64,000 nucleotides of DNA from Wurfbainia villosa (Eukaryota > Streptophyta > Magnoliopsida > Zingiberales > Zingiberaceae). Where the stretch lies: assembly GCA_025175895.1 (NCBI GenBank), contig CM046000.1, forward strand, positions 99,122,753-99,186,752, given 5' to 3'. Of the stretch, positions 21,439-34,248 are shown piece after piece. A model generated the notes under the pieces. The model had not been told where the DNA came from. It did not search any database and saw nothing but the letters and a program-made list of their open reading frames with translations. The position numbers and the translations under genes were made by a program. Within the stretch, counting starts at the first letter, position 1, and the number at the start of each line of letters is the position of its first letter.

Positions 21439-22922
21439 CTAATACTTATTGGTCCTTATATGTGAATTCAATAGAATTTTGAGGACTCGTGCTTGGACTC
21501 TTTGATTACTACGATTTATAATAGACATGTAAGATCTGTTCATAGTCTTTGACCTAAATCCGAGTTCGACTTTGTTGTACATGGCTCTTTGAGTTCCAAG
21601 AAGTCGGTTAAGATTCTTGGATCCCAATGAGAAACTTTCCAACCTAGCCTCGAGCTACTCATCCTTTCAAGAGAGAATTCTCTTCCTCAAGTTTTTCAAC
21701 TTGAGTTGAGCTTCCCTCTTGAATTCGACTAGTTGGAGATGTTAGAGTAGCCTCTTGCTTGAGGATTTCAACCTCCTCAAACAATGGCTCAACTCTAGAC
21801 TCGGACTTACTTGATTTCTTACTTAACAATTTAATTGCACGATATAGGTTTGCTATTAATGAATGACTTACTTTGATTTTTTTTTTGACCCGTCTTTGAG
21901 TCTTGACTCGAATTCATCCTCAGAGTCGGAGTCAGAGTTGGATTTGTAGTCGACTTCAGACTCGGACTTGGAATCTACCAGTTTCACCATGAATGCCAAG
22001 TCATTGCTTTGATCTTCTTCCTCCTCCCATGTCGCTTGAAATGCTTGCTTGGGTTGCTTGTGTCTCGGCTTCAATCTTGGGCAGTATGACTTGTAATGTC
22101 CCTTCTTGTTGCACCTATAGCATGTGTAGGTTTGTGGGGGTTTCTTGTTCTTCAACTGCTCTCTTTTCTTTTTGATTATTCTCCGAACTAGATTAACTAG
22201 TTCGACCTCCATCTCCTCTTCGGATTCAGATTCGGATTCTTCTTCTTCGGAAGGTAGCTTGCTCTTTGCTCTTTATCTTCTTCGTCTTGCATACAACGCC
22301 ATACCTTTCTCGGTCGAGACCGCTTTAGTCTGTTCATGTAACTCAAATTTCGAAAAGAATTCATCTAATCTAATCCTAGATAAATATTTAGATACCTTGT
22401 AGGCATCAACCATGGAAGCCCACAAGGTGGTCCTAGGAAATGCATTAAGAGTGTACCTCCGATAGCATGTAGACCGTTCAGGATGTCCTGGATCCGCGCA
22501 TGGAGTTGCGTAGCAATCTCATGATCCTGCATCTTTAGATTATACAATTTATTTAAAAGCAAATCTCTTTTGCATACCTTAGCATTGGACGTCCCTTCGT
22601 GTAGTTCGATTAACTTGTTCTAGAGGTCTTTGGCGCTAATGAACGGTCCAATTCGATTGAGTTCCTCCTTGGACAAGTCGCACTACAACATTTGGGTTGC
22701 TTTTGCATCGGCTTCGATTTGCCTCTTGGTTGCATTGGTCCATTTTTCGAAGTCCAGAGGCTCCCCTTGATCATTGGTGGGTAGAGTAAAGTCGATTTGG
22801 ATTATTATCCAAGTCTCGACTTGTGTTTTCAAGAAATACTCCATCCGACCTTTCTAATAACGGAAATCATCTCCGTTAAAAAATGGAGGTCGGGTGGTGC
22901 TATACCCCTCAATGTGGGCCAT
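21439..22922 (-). pseudogene. gag of gag-only element 1
   Basis: Gag reads right to left from an ATG at 22922. The first residues and the RYWKGRMEYFLKT segment resemble the complete element's gag. Open pieces are 22562-22365 (YNLKMQDHEIATQLHARIQD), 22212-21868 with an intact zinc knuckle CYRCNKKGHYKSYC and an acidic segment (WEEEEDQSND), and 21642-21439 (GSKNLNRLLGTQRAMYNKVE). Stops and frameshifts lie between. Unlike the copy at 5550, its zinc knuckle is whole, so RNA binding could have been kept longer. It ends without a protease downstream. Confidence 0.78.
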
Positions 22923-23094
22923 TAAAAAATGAACCTTGCACATAAATAAAACGACACAAAAAAGGTTGCCAAGACTCTAGTCTTAGATTAGTAGTGGGGG
23001 AAGAGAATTAACCAAAAGCTTTAATTAAAACAATATACGAAAAGAAAATCAAAAAGTTGCTAGATTGGTGGTTGCACCGAATCTTAGTGCCCCC

Positions 23095-23108
23095 GCTCTG
23101 ATACCAAT
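23095..23108 (-). promoter_or_regulatory. primer binding site of gag-only element 1
   Basis: GCTCTGATACCAAT reads as ATTGGTATCAGAGC on the minus strand, a perfect plant copia PBS, next to the LTR end at 23109. Confidence 0.85.
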
Positions 23109-24184
23109 TGATGGATCGGAAAGAACGCTAGAGGGGGGAGAATAGCGAGCGTGAAACTTTCTTTTCGTTCGATAAAACTAAAGTAATGCAGCGGAAAAAG
23201 TAAAGGACCCAATTTTTTTTACTCGGTTCACAACCTAACGGTTGCTACTTCAAGACCCTGTGATCCCGGACTACGTACGAAGGGCAATTCACTATAGGTC
23301 TCCTCCTCGTTGGAGGTAGGAGACAACGAGTACAACGAGATAAAAAGCTTGAAGTAGAGGCAACAAACCTACCTCACCTCGTAATGATAAAAGCACAAAT
23401 ACAATAAAATGAATATAAAATAAAAACAAACTTACTGCTTGCCGACGAAGAGGATGCGAGATCTTGGTGTTGCATCGGTGTTACGGCGGCGTAGTCCTTC
23501 GACGTTGTAGGAGCACTTGGAGAGCAATTTGGATGATCCCAAAGGGCGAAACCCCCCTTATTTTATAGCCCTCCAAACCCTAACTTATTGAGATCCAGAT
23601 CTGGGTCAAAGGGACACCTCACCCCAAGATAAGAGGATCTTATCTTGACCTTCATCGAGCTAGACAATTTGAATAACAGTCGATTAATCACCTTCAGCAG
23701 TAGACTAATGTTGCGATCAGTCGACTGTCAATAGCCATCAATCGACTGTTGTACTATTTTGTCAACTTCAAAAAAGAGTTAGCATGAAAACATAAGTAAT
23801 AGTAAATTTGATGGCTACTTACCGTCCGATCTTGACCTAGACCTTGCAATGGAAGTCTTAGTCAGATCGCAGCCTAAAGTCATCCCCGTACGAAGGACTT
23901 GACCTCACAATTACTCACATCGTGCTTACCTCTGGTCCTTTATGACTTATTGCTTAGCTTTTAGTTTTCACCTGGGTTCTTCAACTCCATCCAAAGTTCT
24001 CTCGGTGTCACCCGACCACCATAGTTTCTCGACTCGAGGTTCTCCGAGTGTCACCGATCTTCAACTCATCTTAAACACTTCCTGCACGCTTAACAAAGCA
24101 TATGAGATAATAATAAGACCTTAACTTTGAGCCTTTGCCATAATCAAAACTTAGGTTTTTTTATCTGGAGCCCATGCACCAACA
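23109..24184 (-). repeat. 5' LTR of gag-only element 1
   Basis: The LTR is 1076 bp. On the minus strand it starts TGTTGGTGCA at 24184 and ends at 23109. The C-rich end motif is at 23126-23147. A small cluster of CAGTCGACTG-like palindromes is at 23683-23755 and a CpG-rich block at 23985-24065. Confidence 0.82.
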
Positions 24185-24234
24185 AATATGTCTGTCCATT
24201 CCAAGATGCCTTAAGGAATGATCCACATATATCT
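24185..24234 (-). pseudogene. integrase fragment of an older copia element (left piece)
   Basis: These 50 bases lie between element 1 and the outer gag-only element. Read on the minus strand they continue the integrase of 37495-37710, giving FLKASWNGQTY, part of the conserved copia core. The join runs across the TATCT target duplication. Confidence 0.65.
24230..24234. repeat. target site duplication TATCT (left)
   Basis: TATCT before the LTR at 24235 matches TATCT at 37495-37499 after the other LTR. Confidence 0.88.
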
Positions 24235-25775
24235 TGTAGGGGATCTCGTGACTGCTAATGGGGGGGGGGGGTGAATAGCGTCGACGTTGCTTGATGGATT
24301 ACGATCGTTCGTGCTTGCTACAAAATATGTTATACGCAGTGGAAATAAAAATAATAAAACAAATACAACACAAATACAAGAACAACACTATGATGTAACC
24401 TGGTTCGGAACCGAATGGTTCATACTGCACGGATTGAGCTCAAGCGAGCTCTAGCAATGCAACAAACACCACTAACCAATAATACTCATTCTCGACAACA
24501 AGTCAGAGGTGGAGAAACCTCGTACAAGTGATTACAAAAGCAATACATGGAAATACAAGCAAAATACAAAGAAATATAAAGAACACTTTACAAACTAGGG
24601 TTTAGGGCTTTGCTTGTTGGTTGCTTAAACGAGCTTGAAGGACCCTGAAATGCACCTGCAATTCACCTTCAAATCGTCTCAAGAAACCTCTCCAAGAACC
24701 ATTAGCTGGATCTCCCATGAACATCTCCTTTTAACCTGCATCGGGCTAGATTTCCGCTTGGCAGTCGACTGTCATAAGGTCCCAGTCGACTACCAACACT
24801 GTTGTTGTGAGACAACGGCTCGATCCACGCTAGAAAAATTCCAATGAGACTCTCATCAGTCAACTACCAACATTAGCAGTCGACTACCAGTGCCCGTAGC
24901 TGACTGCCCAGTCGACTACAGAGCATTCTGTGCTCATCGTCGAACCATCAGTCGACTGCCGCCCATGGCAGTCGACTAATCAGCCCATCAGTCGACTGTT
25001 CCAATGAGCAGTCGACTACCAAATCCTTTTCAGCCCTTAAACGACAGTCGAGCTCTAGTCGACTCACGACAATCGAACCGTCCATAATGTCAGTCGACTG
25101 TCAACCTCAAACATGAGGTTTTAACCTAAGTATGGTGCCCCCATACTTGCTAGACCACCCTTAGCCTAGACCTAAGCCTTCTAGCCACCTCCATCAACCT
25201 CGCGCCTATCGGGTCCCTCCAAATCATCCATGACTTGTTCATCCATATGCTAGCCTTCAGGTGCTTCTATCGGCTATTGTCATGCTAATGATGTCTACAC
25301 CGCCAAGGCACATTGGACTTACGCTGCCAAGACTCTTGCTTGGCCTTTACGCCGCCAACCATTGGACTTATGCCGCCAAGACTCCTGCTTGGACTTTACG
25401 ACGCCAATATTTCCCTTGGACTTTCCAAATGCCAAGACTCAAACTTGGACATTCCCTTGCCAACCCATGTTGGACTTTCCATGCCAAGACCCATACTTGG
25501 ACTTTTCCTTTGCCAAGACCCATGCTTGGACTTTCTTTGCCAACCCATGTTGAACTTTCCCTTGCCAAGACCCATGCTTGGACTTTACATGCCAAGTACT
25601 CAAGACTTGGACTTTCCCAATATCAAGTGTCCTACTTGGACTTTCCATGCTAAGTACCCATGACTTGGACTTTACTATGATAATCACATTGTCATATATT
25701 TTTGTCGAACATCAACACATCGCTCGAGTCAAACTCGAGTTAGGTCAATCGTGATCTGGGCCGATTGCACCAACA
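24235..25775 (-). repeat. 3' LTR of outer gag-only element
   Basis: The LTR is 1541 bp. The C-rich end motif at 24253-24280 has a long G run. An array of CAGTCGACTG palindromes is at 24765-25095, and an array of CCAAG...CTTGG mini inverted repeats at 25310-25675. Open frames of about 60-130 codons at 25261-25663 on both strands are by-products of that array. Confidence 0.9.
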
Positions 25776-26209
25776 ATCTTTCCCTTTTTTATGTTTGACA
25801 AAAACACCATTGAGTTAGACCTCTAACTCAAATTTCCTTACCAATTATCCCAAATTGGTAATCTTACCTTTCTCCCCCTTTTTGACTAACATAAAAAATG
25901 TTCTCTCCAAGGAGGTCAATGTCTCATATCTCAATGAGATCTTACAATCTCCCCCTTGGTCCAAAAACATCTAGGATACCTACAATCTTCCTAGTGATAA
26001 GTCTCATATCACTAAAGAGAGGCACTCCCATAAACTCTCCCAATTTCCAAATTGGGTACTCACATTCCCATTAATTCTCCCCTTCAAGAGGAAAAATACA
26101 TCCATCATCCCATGATGGATAACTCCCCCTAAAAGCTTGCTTCCCCTTGACCATTGCACCAACAATGTCCTTGGGAAGTCCCTAAGCCTATAGGAACTCT
26201 AAACAATAA
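25776..26209 (-). other. 3' UTR of outer element with purine tracts
   Basis: The PPT lies at about 25777-25795 (minus strand AAAAAAGGGAAAGAT). Further C-rich tracts (TCTCCCCCTTTTTG near 25871, CTCCCCCTTGG near 25951, CTCCCCCT near 26122) are extra PPT-like copies. No coding. Confidence 0.7.
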
Positions 26210-26214
26210 AAAAT
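26210..26214. repeat. target site duplication AAAAT (left)
   Basis: AAAAT before the LTR at 26215 equals AAAAT at 32858-32862. Confidence 0.85.
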
Positions 26215-27732
26215 TGTTAGGAACGTTGTGCCCGCTAGAGGGGGGGGTGAATAGCATCGACATTGCTTGATGGAATTCGTTCGATCATGCTTGCTACAAT
26301 TATATTAGTACGCAGCAGAAATAATAGGAAATACAATACAAATACAAATACACAAGCACAGGACCAAATATAACATGGTTAGCAACCGAATGGTTCCTAC
26401 TCCACGGATTGGGCTCGTAAGAGCCCTAGCAATGCAAACACGCACCACTAATCACAAATACTCCTTCTCGGAATAATCCGGAGGTGGAGAAACCTTGTAC
26501 AAATGATCTTACAACAATAAGAATGAAATACAAGCAATTATAAATGAAATACAACAAGAGAAGTAAAGAACGCTTTATAAAAACTCTTTTGGATCCTTGC
26601 TTGTTGATTGCCTTGGACTAGCCTTGAAGACCCTGATTTGCAATAGCAAATCGATCCAAATCGTCCAAGAAAACCGATGCCAAAACCTTCCCTTCATTCT
26701 CCTTTTAAACCTGCAACTCAGACTAATTTTTGCCTATCAATCGACTACTCGGGACCATCATTTGACTGATGTCACTATTGTCATGAGACAACAGCTCGAT
26801 CCACACTGAAAAAATCCAACGGATACACCATCAGTAGATTGATCTTACACATCAGTCGACTGATGTCTCAATCAGTCGAGTGGTCGACGCGATCACTCGG
26901 CCGAGAACCTTCTGCTGCGAGATCACGGCCATCGGTCGATCACCGGATCAATCGGCGGCCTCGAGGCCAGCGTTGGTATGACTCGGCGTCGACTACCGAG
27001 TACTTCCCGCGATCGAGAACCCTAGTTGACTCCCAGACCCATAGTCCCGGTCACATGAGATTTTAACCCAAGTATGGTGCCCCTATACTTTCTAGACCAC
27101 CCGTAGCCTAGACTAAGCCTTCTAGCCACCTCCATTAGCCTCGTGCCTATCAGATCCCTCCAAGTCATCCATGACTTGTTCATCCATACACTAGCCTTCA
27201 GGTGCTTCCATCGGCTATTGTCATGCTAACGGTGTCTACATCGCCAATGCACATTGGACTTATGCTGCCAAGACTCTGCTTGGATTTTATGCCGCTAACC
27301 ATTGGACTTATGCTGCCAAGACTCCACCCTTGGACTTTACGCTGCCAATATTCCCCTTGGTCTTTCCAAATGCCAAGACTCAAGCTTAGACTTTCCCTTG
27401 CCAACCCTTGTTGGACTTTCCATGCCAAAACTCGTGCTTAGACTTTCCTTGCCAACCCATGTTGGACTTTCCCTTGCCAAGACCCATGTCAAGTACTCAA
27501 GACTTGGACTTTCTCAATGCCAAGTGTCCCACTTGGACTTTCCATGCCAAGTACCTATGACTTGAACTTTCCCGTGACAATGGTCAAACCATCGTCAAAC
27601 ATTAAATGTGACCTGGGTCAATTGCACCAACAATCTCCCCAACACATGTCAGACATCAATGTCAAACATCAAAACACTACTCGAGTCAAACTCGAGTTTG
27701 GTCAATCATGACCTAGGTCGATTGCACCAACA
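26215..27732 (-). repeat. 3' LTR of inner gag-only element
   Basis: The LTR is 1518 bp. The end motif is at 26233-26255. The palindrome array at 26745-27050 is degraded compared with the other LTR of this element. The CCAAG...CTTGG array is at 27255-27565. The last part has a second GATTGCACCAACA (27620-27632) before the true end at 27732. Confidence 0.88.
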
Positions 27733-29572
27733 ATCTCTCCCATTTTGATGTTTGACAAAAACACCTTTGAGTTAGTCCCCTAACTCAAATTCCCTTACCA
27801 ATTTTTCCAAATCGGTAACTCTAACATTCTCTCCCTTTTTGACATACATCAAAAAGGTTCTCCCGAGGAGGTCAATGTCTCATGTCCCAATGAGATCTTA
27901 CAATCTCCCCCTTGGTCCAAAAATACCTAGGATGCCTACAATCTTCCTAGTGATAAGTTCTATATCACTCAAGAGAGGCAATCCTACAAACTCTCCCAAT
28001 TTCCAAATTGGGTATCTCAAATTCCCATTTCTCCCCCTAATGAGGAAAAATAACATCCATCATCTCATGATGGATACCTCCCCCTAAAGGCTTACTCCCC
28101 CTTGACTATTGCACCAACAATGTCCATGGGAAGTCCCTAAGCCAATAGGAACTCTAAACTATCAAAAAATAAGATCTAAAGTTCAACATTGAACTTTCCC
28201 ATACCTTAAATTTGATACATCACCCTAACAACTATCCTAATCCATATTCAATGGATTTTCACCCTTTATAATACTTCCCAAAGCATATCCTAGAATTAGG
28301 AGTAGTTAGGGAACCCTAACATAGCTGAAAATGGGCTAAACATATCTTGTTTTCTCGAAATCAGCATTGGTAGTCGACTTTATCAGGCAATAGTCGACTA
28401 TCGTGCTCATCAGTCGACTGCCAACAAGGGCAGTCGACTAATAACTGAAAAAAAATGATTTTCAGTTATCAGAATCGAATTTTAGAAATTCATAAATAAT
28501 TATACGTAATTTGAAAAATCATGAAACTTCATACGTATAATACTTATGACACATATAATGGTGAAAAATGTTAAAAAAATATTTTACCCATAAAATAGTG
28601 AAATTGACACAAAGTTCAAAAATGAAGAAAAACTTCAATGTTTGAGCTCACTTTGTATCAACTTCATCAATGGTGATTGCTATCAAAAGATAGTCTTCAC
28701 CAAGATTTTCTAAAATGATTTTAAAATGTTTTTGAAAACCTATATTGGATCATGATAAATGGGTTTAATATACATGACTTGAACATAAGCTTTCACAATG
28801 ATCCATTAATGATATAAGATGAGTTTTAGTTCATCTAGATGCAAAAACTATGCACCTTGAACTCAACTCATATCCTAGCATCTCACATATATCTAGGGTG
28901 TATCAATACACATACATGTCAATTTAGATGTGAGATGTGAGTTTTGATTTATCTTAAACTAAGGCCTCATGCATTTTCTAAGGCAACCCTACTTGATTCC
29001 TTTATACATGAGACTTCAAGTCATGTCATAGTCCTTAAATCAATTTTAATCAAATTAAATGCATGAATGATTATGACATAAATGATAACATAATTAAGCA
29101 TGACCAATGATCATGATGTCATGGCATATGATGGAATCTAAGCATACATGACATTTAAACTTAATCCTAAACATGATCATGACATAATAAATGATTAAAA
29201 GTAGATATGATGTCATGACATGTTATATGACAAACAAAGCATGAAAAATAAAATATAAGGTATATAATACCTAAATTTTAGCATTAATTGCTATTTGATA
29301 TTATTTTGTCCATTTTGCTATATTATTAATTATTTCCCAAAGTGTGCCAAAAAACCCCAAAATGACATACTAAGACCTCTAAACCTAAATTGTGTCAATT
29401 TGATTGATTTTTCATAATTTGAAAAATATATTGGCACATCCTAAAATCTTTTAGGATATAAGATCAAACTTATTTCCAAGATACCCATAACCTTGGAAAT
29501 GACCTAAAGTGTCACATTTACTATGGTTAGGTTAACTACCCATCCATTCAAGGTTGGTACACCTAAACCCAT
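27733..29572 (-). other. 3' noncoding region of inner gag-only element
   Basis: No coding for about 1.8 kb. It has PPT-like tracts at 27733-28100, a CAGTCGACTG cluster at 28373-28435, and a stem-loop at about 28876-28945 (CATCTCACAT with ATGTGAGATG). At 29000-29240 a block repeats CATGA/CATGACAT words. Its counterpart in the outer element is 32863-34248. Confidence 0.7.
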
Positions 29573-31246
29573 TTAGCGTGAATCGATCACGCTCTTAGGA
29601 ACCCAAAACCTATTTGAGCTCCTTGGGTTTACTAGGTATTCCTTAGGGATAACTTTCCTATATATTTTCCTAATGACCCTCCTAGGCTTAGAAGCCTTAG
29701 TCATTTTGGTCTTGCCTAGGTTAACTCTAGGGGTGACTCCCCTTGTAACCTTCTTAGTGGCCTCCCTAGGTTTCCTTGAAACCCTAGCTACTGGGCAGAT
29801 ACCTTGGTTACCCTTAGGGATGACTTCCCTAGTAACCTTGGTTTTCCTAGACCTAGGTTTAGTTCCATAGTCAAATGGAACACTATGGTAAGTAGACATT
29901 ACCTTCTTAGACATAGGCTTGTGACCCAAACCTTGCCTCCTAGATGGTTATTGCCTCTTACACCCTAGGGTTTGACTATTTGACCATTTAATTGAATTTT
30001 GTATTTTTGAAAGGGTCTTTTCCATTTTCTCAAGCCTTGACCTCAAGGCTTGATTTTCCTTTTCTAATTGCTCAATTTTTAAATTTTGATCTAATCTTTG
30101 GGCATTGTTCTTCCTAGGCATATGTCTAGTCTATTTAGGATTGATGCCTAGGTGTTCTTCTATTTTCCTAATAGATTCCCTATGTAAGGTTTTTCTAGGG
30201 ACATTAGTCTCAAATTTCTCCTTATTTGAAATGTTTACGCTCTTAGCACCTAGACAAAAATATTTTTTATTCCTAGCATGCTCTTTATGATAAATTGCAA
30301 GATTGCTAAAATTATTTCTAGCATGCTTTTGTCTATAACTTAAAGAAGGTGCATTAATAAATTTTACCTTAGGATTAGCTTTCAAGGCTCCCCCTACTTG
30401 TGATGCTTCCTCTTGGACCTTCTTCTTTCCCCTAGGACATTGACTCCTAAAATGCCCTTTTTGGTTGCATTTGAAACAAGTGATGTGCTCCTTGATTCTT
30501 CTAGTGGGGGCACCGACATCCTTGACTTTTTTGTTGACTTTTAGTGTTGGAGGAGTCTTTCTAACTCTTTTTGGACACTTACTCTTGTAGTGTCCTTACT
30601 CCCTACACTCAAAGCATATAATATGAATTTTATTATTTATTGACATGCTTGAGTTACCTTCCATGGTAGGGGAGCCCCGAGCTTCCTCTTCCTCTTGACC
30701 AGATATAGATGGTTCTTCTTGTTGCTCCGGTATTGAGGATGCCCTAATCTCTTCCCCCTCAATCCTAGAGGTGGAGGTCTCCTCCAATTCTTCCTCTTCT
30801 TCCACCGATCCGGAAGTTGACTCCCTATCAACTTCCGAATCCTCACTTGCTTGTGAGGATGAGGATTCTTCTTCTTCGGGCTCTTTGACCGGTTGAGGGT
30901 TCTCATGGAGCTTGGCCAATTCGCTCTAAAATTCCTTTGCATCCTTGTATTCACCTAACTTGGACACAACATTGTTAGGTATTAAATCACTCAAAAATTT
31001 AATTACCTTATTACTCCTCTCGAATCCTTGAAGTTGTTCTTCGATCCACTTCTTCATTTTGAGGAACCCTCCCTTAGGCCCTCTTGGAAATTGGAACCCT
31101 TCCATCAAGGTGGCCCAATCATCTAAGTCCATCATCATCATAAAATCTTCAATCCTCGCCTTCCATTGTCTAAACCCTTCTTGTCCATAAAAGATATATG
31201 GGATCGGCATGTTGATGTCCCAACCTTGTTGTTCTTCAAAATCCAT
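29573..31246 (-). pseudogene. gag of inner gag-only element (nearly complete single frame)
   Basis: One frame of 558 codons runs from the ATG at 31246 (MDFEEQQGWDINMPIPYIF) to a stop at 29573, interrupted only by in-frame stops at 30926-30928, 30596-30598, about 30131 and about 29944. Order: N-terminal UBN2-like part (FRQWKARIEDFMMMMDLDDW, about residues 25-110), an acidic Ser/Glu-rich linker (about 125-205), two zinc knuckles (CFECRE...GHYKSKC, broken by a stop, and CFKCNQKGHFRSQC), a basic region, a short coiled coil (LEKENQALRSRLEKMEKTLS) and a Lys/Arg-rich C-terminus ending FWVPKSVIDSR. Sirevirus gag normally passes into protease here. In this element a stop follows and no pol exists. Confidence 0.82.
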
Positions 31247-31298
31247 CTTCTTCCCTCTAGCGCGCTCCCTCGAATGTGAAGCCAGTGAAGAGCTCCTA

Positions 31299-31312
31299 GC
31301 TCTGACACCAAT
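31299..31312 (-). promoter_or_regulatory. primer binding site of inner element
   Basis: GCTCTGACACCAAT reads ATTGGTGTCAGAGC on the minus strand, one base away from the usual PBS. Confidence 0.8.
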
Positions 31313-32857
31313 TGTTAGGAATGTTGCGCCTGCTAGAGGGGGGTGAATAGCGTCGGCGTTGCTTGATGGAATTCGTTCGATCGTGCTTGCTACAATTGTA
31401 TTAGTATGCAGCGAAAATAATAGAAAATACAATACAAATACAAATACACAAGCACAAGACTAAATATAACGTGGTTCGAAACCGAATGATTCCTACTCCA
31501 CGAATTGGCTCGTAAGGGCCCTAGCAATGCAAACACGCACCACTAAAATACTCCTTCTCGGAACAATCCGGAGGTGGAGAAACCTCATACAAATGATCTT
31601 ACAACAATAAGAATGAAATAAAAGCAATTATAAATTAAATACAACAAGAGAAGTAAAGAACGCTTTACAAAAACTCTTTTGGATGCTTGCTTGTTGATTG
31701 CCTTGGACTAGCCTTGAAGACCCTAATTTGCAACAGCAAATCGCTCCAAATTGTCCAAGAAAACCGATGCCAAAACCTTCCCTTCGTGCTCTTTTTAAAC
31801 CTGCAACTCGGGCCGATTTTTGCCTATCAGTCGATTGCTCAGGACCAGCAGTCGACTGATGCCACTGTTGTTATGAGACAACGACTCGATCCACGCTGGA
31901 AAAATCCAACGGATACACCATCAGTAGACTGATCTTACACATCAGTCGACTGATGTCTCAATCAGTCAAGTGGTCGACGCGATTACTCGACTGGAGAACC
32001 TTCTGTGCCCGAGATCCTGACCATCAGTTGACTGATCACCAGATCAGTCGACTTCTCAGGCCAGCAGTCGACTGCCCAACTCTGGAAGTCGACTACCAGG
32101 GCACTTCTCGTAGTCAAACCCTAGTTGACTCCCACCAGTCGACTAACCCATGGTCCCAGTCGACTGATACACCTCAAACATGAGATTTTAACCCAAGTAT
32201 GGTGCCCCTATACTTGTTAGACCACCCGTAGCCTAGACTAAGCCTTCTAGCTACCTCCATCAGCCTCGCGCCTATTGGATTCCTCCAAGTCATCCATGAC
32301 TTGTTCATCCATACTCTAGCCTTCAGGTGCTTCCATCGGCTATTGTCATGCTAACGATATCTACACCGCCAAGGCACATTGGACTTACGTTGCCAAAACT
32401 CTGCTTGGACTTTACGCCGCCAACCATTGGACTTATGTTGCCAAGACTCCACCCTTGGACTTTACGCTGCCAATATCCCCCTTGGACTTTCCAAATGCCA
32501 AGACTCAAGCTTGGACTTTCCCTTGCCAACCCTTGTTGGACTTTCCATGCCAAGACCCATGCTTGGACTTTCCTTGCTAACCCATGTTGGACTTTCCCTT
32601 GCCAAGACCCATGCCAAGTACTCAAGACTTGGGCTTTCTCAATACCAAGTGTCCCACTTGGACTTTCCATACCAAGTACCCATGACTTGGACTTTCCCAT
32701 GACAATGGTCAAACCATCGTCAAACATTAAATGTGACCTGGGTCGATTGCACCAATAATCTCCCCAACACATGTCAGACATCAATGTCAAACATCAAAAC
32801 ACTACTCGAGTCAAACTCGAGTATGGTCAATCATGACCTGGGCCGATTGCACCAACA
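31313..32857 (-). repeat. 5' LTR of inner gag-only element
   Basis: The LTR is 1545 bp. The end motif is at 31331-31352. The CAGTCGACTG array at 31828-32172 is well preserved, with at least eight near-perfect copies. The CCAAG...CTTGG array is at 32375-32695. Confidence 0.88.
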
Positions 32858-32862
32858 AAAAT
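32858..32862. repeat. target site duplication AAAAT (right)
   Basis: It pairs with 26210-26214. Confidence 0.85.
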
Positions 32863-34248
32863 AAGGTTAGAAATTCAACATTGAACTTTCCCACACCTTA
32901 AATTTGATACATCACCCTAACAACTCTCCTAATCCATATCCAATAGATTTTCACCCTTTATAATGCTTCCCAAAGCATATCCTAGGGTTAGGAGTTGTTA
33001 GGAGACCCTAACATAGTTGAAATTGGGCTAAACATATCTTGTTTACCCGAAATAAGCCTGACAGTCGACTCTATCTGTCAACTAGTCGACTGTCATTCAC
33101 ATCAGTCGACTGCCAACAAGGGTAGTCGACTGATAATGAAAATTTTGATTTTCAGTTATCAGAAATGAATTTTAAAAATTCATAAATAATTATACGTAAT
33201 TCGAAAAATCACATACGTATAATACTTATGACCAATACAATGGGTGAAAAATATTTGAAAAATATTTTACCCATAAAATAGTGAAATTGACACAAAGTTC
33301 TAAAGTGAAGAAAAACTTCAATGTTTAAGCTCACTTTGTATCAACTTTATCAATGGTGATTGCTATCAAAAGATAAACTTCACTAAGATTTTCTAAAATG
33401 ATTTTAAAATATTTTTGAAAACCTATATTGGATCATGATCAATGGGCTTAATGTACATAGCTTGAACATAAGCTTTCCCAATGATCCACAAATAACATAA
33501 GATGAGTTATAGTTCATCTAAATGCAAAAACTATGCACCTTGAACTTAACTCATATCTTAGCATCTCACATGTATCTAGAGTGTATCAATACACATACAT
33601 GTCAATATAATGTGAGATGTGAGTTTTGTTCATCCTAATCTAGGGTTTCATGCATTTTCTAGGGCAACACTACTTGATTCCCTTATACATAGGACTTCAA
33701 GTCATGCCACTTGTCATTAACTCAATTTTTGATAAATGCATGAATGATTATGGCATTAATGATGATATAAATAAAGCATATGCTCATAATCATGATGTCA
33801 TGACATAAAAATAAATTCAAATACATATGACATAAAAATCTAACCTAAGTATAATCATGACATATAAATGAGAAAAATAAACATGATGTCATGACATGTT
33901 ATATGACAATCAAAGCATGACACATAAAAGATATAGGTATATAATACCTAAGTTTTAATATTAATTGTCATTTGTTATAATTAATCTCATTTTTCCATAT
34001 TGCTACTAATCCCCTAAGTGTGACAAAAACTCAAAATGACACACTACAACCTCTAAACCTAAATTGTGTCAATTTAATTGATTCTTTCATAATCCCAAAA
34101 ATATATTGGCACATCCTAAACTCCTTTAGGATTTAACACTCAAATCTATTCCCAAGGTATCCATAATCTTGAGAATAACCTAATGTGTCACCTTTACCAT
34201 GGTTAGGTTAGCTACCCATCCATTCGAGGTTGGCACACCTAACCCCAT
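32863..34248 (-). other. 3' noncoding region of outer gag-only element (right piece)
   Basis: No coding. It parallels 28160-29572 of the inner element: CAGTCGACTG cluster at 33060-33132 and stem-loop at about 33561-33620 (CATCTCACAT with ATGTGAGATG). Confidence 0.7.

Larger units (their letters stand above)
20121..24184 (-). mobile_element. gag-only Sirevirus element 1 (minus strand)
   Basis: On the minus strand: 5' LTR 24184-23109, PBS 23108-23095, gag 22922-21439, spacer, PPT and the first bases of the 3' LTR (20199-20121). There is no protease, integrase, RT or RNase H between gag and PPT. The noncoding stretch 20219-21438 resembles the gag-pol spacer joined to the 3' UTR of the complete element. 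The 3' LTR is cut by the Athila element at 20120. Gag is close to that of the complete Sirevirus at 5550. Confidence 0.8.
26215..32857 (-). mobile_element. inner gag-only Sirevirus element (minus strand)
   Basis: LTRs are 26215-27732 and 31313-32857, with a PBS at 31299-31312, gag 31246-29573, a noncoding 3' region and a PPT beside the left LTR. Total length is 6643 bp, nearly the same as the outer element without its insert. The target duplication AAAAT is perfect. It has no pol domain. It is nested in the 3' UTR of the outer element and so is younger. Confidence 0.9.

Noticed and set aside
25261..25663. Open frames of 60-130 codons on both strands (also 27202-27565, 32327-32758 and 37009-37473)
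   Set aside because: They come from the low-complexity CCAAG/CTTGG array in the LTRs, with overlapping frames on both strands and no domain.
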